This document shows, piece after piece, positions 24,397 through 33,900 of a stretch of DNA of 64,000 nt. The notes under the pieces are model-generated. The model was not told the DNA's origin. It ran no database searches and worked only from the letters and a program-made list of their open reading frames with translations. Each line of letters opens with the position of its first letter. The first letter of the stretch is position 1. Position numbers and translations under genes: made by a program. Source of the stretch: Macquaria australasica (Eukaryota; Chordata; Actinopteri; Centrarchiformes; Percichthyidae); the NCBI GenBank assembly GCA_005408345.1, contig SEMN01000342.1, positions 444,501 to 508,500 of the forward strand, given 5' to 3'.

Positions 24397-25380
24397 GCAC
24401 TTGAAGGCAACATTAAAGAGGCAGTAGCCTTTATGGCCTCTGTGCATCGCTACAATTATTGACGCATAACATTAGATTATAACATTAACGGGAGCTCATA
24501 CTTGAACATATAGCAAGATACTACGTTAGCCATTAAGATGGAAGAGTAACGCCTCAAATCTGTGTATTTTCACTCTTCATTAATTCTATTGGTCATCTGT
24601 GCAGTCAGTAGATATGCGAGGAGAAAGCGACCAGCAAAGCCCGTGATCAGCATGTGACAAATGGGAACTAAAACTTCACCATGTATATTTTCACAATTAG
24701 GAGTAGTCCCCCTACATATATTTCACAACTTAAGCTTAAAAAAAAACATTGAAGTAGCCCACGTGAACAAAAATGATGTCTATAGATTTTGTTCTGTAAA
24801 TGTGAAATACCTGGAGCAAGAAGCAAAACTGCTGGACCATGTTTGTTGATTGTGTGCAGTCCTCTTAAAAGGGCTGACTTATAAATAGAACCTACACAGA
24901 GGACAATGATGTTCATTGTTTCAGAGAACATCCAGTGTTCACAAATATGAATTAAATGCTACAGGCTACAGGTCAGGACATGAGCTGTGCTGTTTTTCCT
25001 GTCAGTGAGTGAGTTGTTTTCTACTAAAGCGATTAATCAGTGGGTTAACTGAGCTGGTGCTAATTCCCTGGATTGTTTTAACAAGTAGATGGACGGATTG
25101 CAACTAATAATAGCATCACAACAACGATAACAAAGCATACAAGCCACACAGGTCCAAATTTCCGAGGACTCCACACAGGCTTGTTCACAACCCTCTGAAG
25201 GACATATACTGCATGATTCACATCATTTTCATTCAATGTTAAACTCCCAAGAGCTAAATGATACATTTTGTGCACACCCTGTGACAGCATTAGCAAGTCG
25301 TTACAGTGCAAAATGATTAAAATGGGTTATAAGCTGTGTTTTTTGAGCACTTGAAGGCAACATTAAAGAGGCAGTAGCCT
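24397..25380. repeat. Pair of identical 34-base direct repeats about 950 bases apart
   Basis: Positions 24397-24430 and 25347-25380 are identical, beginning GCACTTGAAGGCAACATTAA. Weaker similarity continues past both copies (CTCTGTG, AGCTAC). This suggests two fragments of the same dispersed repeat. Confidence 0.8.
25080..25293 (-). CDS. Possible terminal exon of a tail-anchored membrane protein, unrecognised
   Basis: A minus-strand frame ending at 25080 reads into a basic stretch (VNKPVWSPRKFGP), a strongly hydrophobic segment (VWLVCFVIVVVMLLLVAI) and a four-residue tail (RPST plus Cys). That is the layout of a tail-anchored protein. TCACAG just upstream, at about 25,280, could be an acceptor. 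I found no matching upstream exon, no close poly(A) signal and no family resemblance. It lies between the 3' end of the gene at 26-30 kb and the vamp3 promoter. It may be chance or a fragment. Confidence 0.2.
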
Positions 25381-26049
25381 GTGACCCTCTGTGGATAGCT
25401 ACTTCAGGGCACTTTGTCATTCATCTTTACTCAGTAAAGCAAATGATCCTGTTGGATGTCAGTTTGTGGATAGCTGAGTGGATAAACATGCTTCATAAGA
25501 TACAGGCAAAAAAATAAAAGTTAAATAATAAAGAAGTTTTCCTTTAACTTCAACACTTAACATTTGTCACCCGTCTGTATCTGCCATTTACTACAAATTT
25601 AGACATAATTAACTAACATACATTTATTAAAATGTTTCATGTTGGGAATGGTTAGTCTGCACTTAACATGTATACATAAGCTCTATATAAATATATTTTT
25701 AAATGTTAGCTATAATATACTATAATTAACCTAATATTTTGAACTTTTGAGAAAATGTACATTAATATATGTATATTGTAACAGTGTTTACAAGATGTAG
25801 TCATATCTATTTTCTAACATACTGGAGACCTACTTTTTTCTATTTCCAATTCAGTAACAAGTCACAGTTATTCATCACGTACTAAACTTAAAACAATAAC
25901 AACTGGAGGTAACAAATAAAAAGAGTTCTTCATCGCCATTCTTAATATTTTAACTTAAAAGAAAGGAAATTATGCATGCAAATTAATCCTTGAAACAAAT
26001 CATCTTGTATAAAACCTTTGTTCAAAGGTTCTTCTTTGTGATTATACTT

Positions 26050-26055
26050 TTTATT
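26050..26055 (-). terminator. Polyadenylation signal of the unrecognised gene
   Basis: AATAAA on the minus strand about 60 bases past the stop codon at 26117. Confidence 0.5.
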
Positions 26056-26116
26056 TTAGATTTGTAATGTATTGCTGGTTGACAACAACATTGTCGTCTT
26101 GTGCTGTCCCTCTTGG

Positions 26117-29100
26117 CTACATCCCAGATCCTTCGTCCAGCACAGCTTCCCCTCCAGGGCTCTGCTACAAGACAAAAGTGTTTTTAGGCTTTGTTGTAGT
26201 GCCTTTAGAAGTAGAGACTTCTAGTGTAATATGACTATTATTTATTTAAAAACAACATAATGAAGTTAAGATTCAACACTAAACTATTACAACTTACATA
26301 ATTTCTTTCTTTCTGAGCACCACCTCCATTATACAGCAGACTGGAACTGTCCTCCTACAAATAAGTTGACATGACAACTACATGACATGACAACAATACT
26401 ATAGGCTCTGATTGCTAATAGTATCCATGAGGTGTGCTTTTCAGGGAAGGTCACTCTTAAAAAGTTTTATGGCATGGCTTTATGTGAAGCAAAGAAACAT
26501 CATGTCCTACAACATGTCAGAAATCCTAGTTGATCACATTCCACCTCTCTGCTGGCTTTCATGCTGGTCATCTGATATCTGCAACAGGTGCACTAAGTAA
26601 CAAAGTCGACGTTAATGGCCTGCCTTCACTCTGTCTTCGGATTGCAAGCCTGGTATGTAGGAACACAGTAATGGCAAACGCCTCAGTGACTTGCTTGATT
26701 GAGTTACACTTTATCCCTGTCGAACAGAGAAGTGCTTTTCAACTCTTGAGTCCAGGTTCTGGATGTGATGTGGATAGAATCTCCCTCTGTGCAGAGACCC
26801 AGCTGCCCAAACAGACGGATGGCCCAGTTTTAAATGAAACTTTCCTGTTGATATCGTCTGCAGTTACTGACATCTACACTTGTTTTGAAAAAGGAGAACT
26901 TACAGAGAGGAATTCAGTCTGAATACATTCTAAAACAATCACACTTATTGTTTGAAATGTATATTTTCTTTACTGTGTTTTAGTAAAAAAGCATGATTTG
27001 AATTGATGGAAAAGAAAGCATACTTAATTACATTAATAAGATATCAATTGTCAACATAACTGTGTTTCTCTAAAACCTAAAAACAAATCAAGACCAAGTT
27101 GATTAAATAAAAGAAAGAAAAGATGCTGATGATGCTACCTTTTATCTCTATACTATCTATTCTCAGTGTAGCAATTCCAAGTTTTGAATCTTGAAAATAA
27201 CAATGACCAGGCCTTGGTTTCTTAGAGTGACAGCTATGCATCCACACAACAACAGCTGCTGGTTTAAAGAGTTAAAAAAACAAAACAAAAAAACATCTGT
27301 AAAATCTATTTTGAGGTACATATTTGCTATGCAATTGACAGAACTTACATATCCTACATCCGCTTCTATCAGTTCTCCAGCCTCGCTGACCTCTGTGCTG
27401 CAGCCTCCAGGAAAACACTCTGATGCACGCTTCTCCCTTGTTTTTTGAAGGAAGTCCATTGCGGTCGATTTTCTCAGCAGTGCTATCACATAAACAGGTG
27501 ACACAGATGCATTCATTTCCCAGATCATAGCTGAGAGGATGAAATATCAGTCATGCTGTGTCATAAAAGCTTCTCACCTCCTTCACAGACGTAGGGGATG
27601 ATGAGCATCACAGTCAGCAGTGTTGCAGCCATGTCCTCATGCAGACTCTCACACACTTGAGTGTTGTGCCCCCTTGCAGTTCCTGGCACTTTGTGTTTGT
27701 CACCTGAGGAAATCTCCACACCCACCACCGTCCCAGCAGCATTTCCCAATTGAACAACAGGTATCTGATGGATTTGTACTGAGCAGTGGGGAGGGAACAA
27801 ATGTGTAAGTGTGTGGAGAACACATCCTAACTATCAGTCCTGTGTTCTGAATGCCTTAGAAACCACATAGGCAGATAAGAAAATGTTTTGTGTCTGCTTG
27901 TGTTTGGAGAGTGGTTTGGAAAGAGGTTGAAGGTCATAGCTTGGGGGTGCTATGGAGCCCAATCACTGCAGAACTTTGCGATTTTCACGTCTTTGCCAAG
28001 TTTGGTGAGTTTTTGAGCATCCTAAGGCCTTCAAAACTGTGTTGCAAAAGTAGAATAATAATAATAATCCCTAGAAAAATAATAGGTTTCGTTGGCCCTG
28101 GCACATTTGTGCTTGTGCCCTAATTATTAAAAGTGAAGTGAGTGCTGAAAGGATTGGCAGCATTGCATCTTAAAAATGGAGATCAACTAACGCTCAAGGA
28201 ATTAAGGCCTTGATGTTTGATGCTGCTGCCACCTAGAGGTGCATTTGTTTTATCTCAAAATTCTTATCCAGATCCAGTGAAATAATTCTTCTGGTTTCTT
28301 TAACATAAGGGATGAGAGGAAGGCCAAGATCATAACAATATTTGGATGCTGGATTATTTCTTTAATTCCCAGGCACAGTAGGTTTTCTGCTGTGGTGCTA
28401 GATTTCCTGGTGTTATCCAGTCTTTCAGAAAGGTAGGCTAAATGAAAGACCTAATAATATTTGAATGGTTTAAAGCATATCAGTTTCTGACGGCCGGTCA
28501 GTGACATAAAATGTAACAAAACAGAGTTGGAGGGAGAAAAGTCCTGAAAGCCGGCCACTTGTAGTTTACAAGACACATTAAGTAATTGATGAGGTGTGTA
28601 AAGAAGAGTGCGTTGTCGGCAGGATTCGAACCTGCGCGGGGAGACCCCAATGGATTTCTAGTCCATCGCCTTAACCACTCGGCCACGACAACTGCTTACT
28701 TCTATGTTTCTGAGGAATATATGGAAATTATAGAAAGTAGTCTGACCATTAATTGTTCAGGATGAAATAAAGCCAACAATATAAATGTTGAAGTAACATC
28801 AGAAATCGTGGCTGCACACAAAATCAAACAGGACATAAATAAATAAAGGTCTTGAATCTAGTTCTACATTTTTGTTTGTCTACATTTCAAGTTTCAAGTT
28901 TTTTATTTGTCACATACTCAACATTGATCACACTCCTCTACCAACCTCCTCACCCATGATGTTTATGGGCTTGGTTGTAGTTCTCTTCCTCCTAAAATCG
29001 ACCACCATCTCCTTGGTCTTGTTGACATTTAGGAGAAGGTGATTCCTGCTGCACCACTCCACAAAGTTATCCACCAGTTCCCTGTACTCAGACTCCTGCC

Positions 29101-29937
29101 CATCTCAGTCATCAGAGAACGTCTGCAGGTGGCATGATTCAGAGTTATACTGGAGGTCTGAGGTATACTGAGGTCAGGACCTCCTACCTTATTAGCATAC
29201 AGAGACAGAACTATAGAAATACATACAAGGAGGTGAACAAAAATGTAGAAATAGATTTATTCATTTATGCCTTGTTTAATTACCAACTTTCTTTCTTTAT
29301 TTGCATATTTAATAATTTATTTCAGACTTTATTTATTCGTTTGTTTATTTATTTATGTATTTATACATTCATATATTAATCTATTGATACTTTAGTCATT
29401 TATCCTCCTCCATACTACATAAGATCAATGATTAAAAAAAAAGTGACAGCACGATGGGCTAAAGTAAAATGAAAAAGTAAAACAAAGTCGTACCTTTTGC
29501 TGTGCTGGACACCTGTTTGTAACTTAACGTCCATTTAATGACTTAGCTCGCTAATGTCATCAACAGGCAGGTTAGTTTGTCGTGATATGTTAACGTTAAA
29601 TTGACTTTACATCAACGTAATATTAGTGGTAAATCTTAAAATCGCTATCGGAAAGTGAGCTGTATAACGTTAATACAGTGACGGGGCAGGTAGCTAGCTA
29701 TTCGTTAATGTTAGCCTACTGAGCCACAGCTTAAAATATACATTTGCCAATTTATTTGTATTGACAACAGCTATAAAGAATTTACTTACTTTTGAAATGT
29801 TGGTTAAGAAGTGAAGCAAATGAACCAATTTTATCTTTCCACTCGGCAGCCGCGACGTCTCCGGGCGCTCCTGATTGGTCAATTCCTGGTAGTTGCCGGG
29901 GGAAATCTTGGTAGCGATACGAGCGCTGATTGGCCAT
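26117..29937 (-). CDS. Unrecognised five-exon gene, about 211 residues
   Basis: Proposed exons: 29937-29790, 27778-27578, 27530-27349, 26354-26298, 26164-26117. Donors are good (AAAA|GTAAGT, GGAG|GTGAGA, TAT|GTAAGT twice) and acceptors are pyrimidine-rich. The phases (1, 1, 0, 0) agree, and the 201-base second exon is open in the one frame that joins its neighbours. The product begins MANQRSYRYQDFP, has a hydrophobic stretch (MAATLLTVMLIIPYV), an N-glycosylation motif (NAS) and an acidic, Ser/Gly-rich C-terminus ending LDEGSGM. AATAAA follows the stop by about 60 bases. I do not recognise the family. If exon 1 is untranslated, translation could start at MAATLL at 27632, giving 113 residues and a signal-peptide-like start. 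Confidence in the gene model is moderate; no function is proposed. Confidence 0.5.
27900..28130. repeat. Dispersed SINE-like repeat with (AAT)n tract
   Basis: The stretch with TTTTCACGTCTTTGCCAAGT, an (AAT)4 tract and GGCACATTTGTGCTTGTGCC matches a repeat pattern I associate with fish genomes. It lies in the first intron of the unrecognised gene. The family is not certain. Confidence 0.45.
28611..28692 (-). tRNA. tRNA-Ser (AGA)
   Basis: An 82-base gene with a complete cloverleaf on the minus strand. The acceptor stem is GTTGTCG/CGACAAC with discriminator G. The A box is TGGCCGAGTGG, and the anticodon stem GGA/TCC encloses loop CTAGAAA (anticodon AGA). A long variable arm typical of serine tRNA and a B box GGTTCGAATCC follow. 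No CCA is encoded, as expected for a eukaryote. Within about 25 bases downstream there is only a TTCTTT tract, so the Pol III terminator looks weak. It lies inside the first intron of the minus-strand gene at 26-30 kb. Confidence 0.97.
28905..29115 (-). mobile_element. LINE reverse-transcriptase fragment
   Basis: The minus strand reads YRELVDNFVEWCSRNHLLLN followed by NKTKEMVVDFRRKR. This is the conserved segment downstream of the catalytic palm in fish non-LTR reverse transcriptases. The fragment is short and its frame ends in a stop near 28,925. It lies in an intron of the unrecognised gene. Confidence 0.85.
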
Positions 29938-29985
29938 AGCATCCAATTCTTGGTAGCAGACGGAAACGCGATTGGCTGTCACTAC
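29870..29985 (-). promoter_or_regulatory. Cluster of three CCAAT boxes
   Basis: CCAAT boxes (ATTGG on the plus strand) occur at 29874-29878, 29929-29933 and 29971-29975, each in the NF-Y-type context CCAATC, spaced 55 and 42 bases. All point in the direction of the unrecognised gene. Two lie inside the proposed exon 1 coding segment and one upstream of its ATG. Repeated CCAAT boxes near a start site are characteristic of TATA-less promoters. Confidence 0.55.
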
Positions 29986-30084
29986 CAAGATTAACCTCGA
30001 TTTACAGGTGGCACCTTTGTGGAACCTCTATGACCATGATGTTATAAGTAATTTATTGTATGTGGTCTGGACGAAAAGAAAAGT

Positions 30085-30157
30085 CGAGCCAGCCAGGAGT
30101 CGAACCTAGAATCTTCTGATCCGTAGTCAGACGCGTTATCCATTGCGCCACTGGCCC
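30085..30157 (-). tRNA. tRNA-Arg (ACG)
   Basis: A 73-base gene on the minus strand. The acceptor stem is GGGCCAG/CTGGCTC with discriminator G. The A box is TGGCGCAATGG, the anticodon arm TCTGACTACGGATCAGA has anticodon ACG, and the B box is GGTTCGACTCC. The T stem has one T-G wobble. A TTTTCTTTT tract follows within five bases, a good Pol III terminator. It lies about 150 bases upstream of the CCAAT cluster. Confidence 0.97.
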
Positions 30158-30599
30158 TACAGAAAACCCTGAGCACTGTTTTACCTGGCTTTTGACTCTC
30201 AGGTGCCTTTCTACTGAGGTCCAGGTGGGATAATCGGTTTTAGCTTTTGCTACTACTGTCTGGAGTCATCTGATCAACATATCGACCTACCACACAACGA
30301 GCACCAGCTGAACATAATGCGCCTGGAGTGTGCCACCGGAATACTTTTACCAGTACTTAACAGTGAAATAGGCAATCTCTAAGTAGTAAGCAAGTAAGCA
30401 CTAACTCAACCAACAGAGTTGTGTCCTTGAATATTGTCACTAGAGGGCGCCACTGATCTTTCCTCATTTTTAATTTCACCCAGTCTTATTGTTTGCTGTA
30501 GAGACTTCAAGACGGGTTTTTTTGTTGCGTTAAACACCACCTCCAACATTGGAGCTGGAGGATTTGGTGTAGAGTTGTTGTTGTTTTGAAGAAAGTTTT

Positions 30600-30949
30600 T
30601 TTTTTTCTTCCCCCCCCCCCGGTCTCATTTTAAAGGTGAGAGGTGTTTTTGCAGGGGATGCTGGTGTGAATGGGCTGACCCGCTGATCGCAGGTAGACTC
30701 TTGTGGCTGGAGGAGGGAGCAAAGACCGCAGAGAGCAGAGAAGGTATTAACTGTCCGGGGCTCTTTTGTTGTATAAAACCTTTGTTTAATTTAACTTAGT
30801 GTGAATATCATTTGAGTCAGCATTGGTGGAAGTCTGTGCATGGTGTGAGAGCCCTGCATTTTTTTTTTTTGTCGTGATTTCATCCATCAGCAGCATCGTA
30901 CGCGTCTGTGCGCCTCACTGACCCACAGTCGTCTCCTCTCTGTCGGATA
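30600..30949 (+). promoter_or_regulatory. ccdc3: ccdc3 5' leader and promoter region
   Basis: GC content and CpG count rise from about 30,640 into exon 1. A possible donor (AGAAG|GTATTA) at about 30,742 and a later acceptor suggest that an upstream non-coding exon may exist. I see no TATA box at a convincing distance from the ATG. Confidence 0.35.
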
Positions 30950-33900
30950 ATGTGGATTATCGTGGCGTTCATTCTGGCAGCGGCCGGTCCTGATGGGAGC
31001 TGGGGATGTCAGCTGCCCCACGACTGGCGACCGCAGACTGAAGCGTGCCGTGCGGAGCTGGCGCAGATCATAGTCTTTGCCAAGGTGTTGGCACTGCACA
31101 AGGAGTCTTACAGCGTGTATAACTACCTGCAGTGGGATTACGACACCAACCTGTTCTTCTCCGCCGAGATTGAGCTGCTGTGCGACCAGGCGTGGGGCAG
31201 CATGCTGGAGGTCCCCGCCGGCTCCAGGTTTAATGTCACCGGCCTGGGCTACTTCCCCTGCTTCTCCTACAGTGTCACCAAAAACAACAACTACTACTTC
31301 TTTCTACGGTGAGAAACCCAGCTGTTCCCTATTGATCTAGTCAATCATCTTTATGCATTCAATTCAATTCAGTTTTATTTATATAGCGCCATATCATAAC
31401 AAAGTTATTTCAGGGCACTTTTTCGAGTAGAGCAGGTCTAGACCGACTCTTTATATTTACAGAGACCCAACAGTTCCCACCATGAGCAGCACTATGCGAC
31501 AGTGGCAAGGAAAAACTCCCTTTTAACAGGTAGAAACCTCGAGCAGAACCAGGCTCAAGGTGGGCGGTCATCTGCCTCGATCAGTGAATAAAGTTAAAGA
31601 AAAAAAACCTTTTTATGATTAATTTCCAACAAAAGAAACAATTGTTCATTTAGACTGTATCAGTTAAGCTTCCATTAATCTAATAGATTAATGCCCTGTT
31701 ATAAATGTATTTTTACCCTATCAGGGAAAGGGTTCAAGCATATGAATATGATTTTGTGATTTTATGATTTAGAATAAACCCCTCATTGCTGTTCCAGATC
31801 AGTGTGCACATGCAAATTACACATTTTCTGTTTCAGAGAAAAGATAAAGCTTGAAAAGTGTTGCAGACGTGTCACTGGGTGCTTGAGAATCCGGCATCAG
31901 TTTTGTCAAGTTTTGTGAAGACAGTTTATAAACTCAGCCAGATGACAGGACTGCCTCCTATTAATTTTAATGTATTACCATGAATGGCAAAAAAGTTAAT
32001 GAGCGATAGGATTTGACAATAACTGACTGTGAAATGAAACTGCATACTATATTTCAGTCTCTATAGTCGTGGGAAACAATGGGGTAGGTAATGATAAGCG
32101 TGTGATGTGAAGTTGTCTTTGGCAAAACTAAATGTTAATTTCACATACAAACTGTGGGGCTCCACCATCAGTCCCTCCTGCTGCACATGCAAGCAACTCA
32201 GATGTACATTTTACAGTAGTTTAATTTATTTCAGATTAGACCGTGAGGTATAAGACTGTGTTGTCAAGGTCCTCAGTCTGTCTCCAAGTCTCACAATGAG
32301 ACACTTGAATAACATCCTCGTTGGCTCCAGTATCTGTCCCTCTGAGCTTGGGACCTCACTGACACAGTGTACACATCTACGATAGTTCAATATTTAAACT
32401 AGAGGAGAGAAGTTCTATAAATTAAGTGGTTGTAAACCATTGGGGAATCTCTAAAAAGGCAATTAAGAATCATCTTTGCAGAATGTCACAGATTGGTATT
32501 CAGCAGTTTGGTGGTCCAGAAGGCCAAAATCCACATGCAGTGTAGATGTAATATAATTTCTTTTGAGAAATGTATTTTTTTGGCGGCATTGTTGCCTTTA
32601 TTTAATATCGAACAGTTGAAAGGTGACAGAAAATAAGGTGAGAGAGAGGCAGAATCACATTGAATTGAACTGGGGACGTTACCATTACAGTATATTGTAT
32701 GTGTCTTAACCGCTAATCCACCAGGACACACCACAGTGATGTATTTATGAGTATAATATAAAAGCCATGGATTGATTGGCCTGTCTCTCCAATGAAAACC
32801 AGCAACTCTTCAGAACATGTGCAGAGATCTGTCATGAAAGGAAGTAAAGACCATCGGAGGATTCAATCAATGGTCTGGTCAGCAGGGAAACATTTGCAGT
32901 CGGAAGCAGAGGACTGGCACCGTCCTCACATATTCTCTTTTGATCAATATCCGTCCATGTGTTACCATATTGATTTCAGGTTAATAATATATTTAATAAC
33001 CTGCCAAACTTTTCACTCAGATTTCAAAAACGTATGTGGCAGGTTCATTCTTAAATGTCTGTGTTGGACAGAAACAACACTGTTACTCAGGAAACGTCAA
33101 TTGCATTCCAGCCAGTGTAATTACTGAGCCAGACATTTCCCAACAGCTTGAAGGTAAAGCTACAAAGAATTTTCACTCAGGAGAGTTATTGGCACGCCAG
33201 CGGTCGGCAGGACCACCTTTTGTCCTGCTGAAACACACCGGTTTGCCGCTCGATGACGGGAACTTGTGCTGACACGTTATATTTCTCTCATATTCTGCTT
33301 TTTCTCTCAAACAGATGAAGAGTGAGATATTCAGAAGGGGCCATTGAAAAGCATTCCTGAAGTTTAATGTTTGGCTGTCCCACATGAGGGTCTGCAGCAG
33401 GGCCAACTCCAGTAGTATTCTTTATAGGATATGTTACACATCATACGCACAGAATCACACTTTTAAGACTTTTAAGATGATTCCACCGGTTTTAGTTAAT
33501 CACACCTCCAGGGATGACTTTGCCGTCCCCTGTTGTGATGGTGGAAACATCCGGACGTTATCCCTGTAATCAGCCAGGCGACCACCATCGGAAACTTCCT
33601 GAAGCTATAGTCACAACAGAGCTCCGTTTAAGTGCAGACCTGATGATAATTAAGAAGCAATGATTGCTCCAGTAAACCAAAGCAGTGATTTTTTTTTGTC
33701 ACTGTTTAGAGATACTCACCCACATTTTCCTTTGCAGAAGACTTTGTGCCACAAAGGATGTAGATGGGAAACAAAACATAGCTCAGATGGGTATTAAATA
33801 ATCTTTTAATGATTAATGAGAATGATTATTATCCTCTTCTGGCTACCAAGGATTTGCAACATTGTCAAGAGCTCCTGTATCCTGTGACTGACTCGGCTCT

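Noticed and set aside
26530..26922. 130-codon plus-strand frame
   Set aside because: It lies within an intron of the minus-strand gene, with no splice signals, no motif and no resemblance to a known family.
26117..27632. Urotensin-II precursor (UTS2), because UTS2 neighbours PER3 in human
   Set aside because: No CFWKYC-type hormone core is present at the C-terminus; the short ECFPGGC stretch does not match and is internal.
28498..28686. Minus-strand frame of 62 codons
   Set aside because: Most of it is the tRNA-Ser gene read as protein.
31077..31340. Second frame over ccdc3 exon 1
   Set aside because: It is an alternative-frame shadow, rich in Thr, Ser and Pro from GC-rich codons; the CCDC3 frame matches the family.
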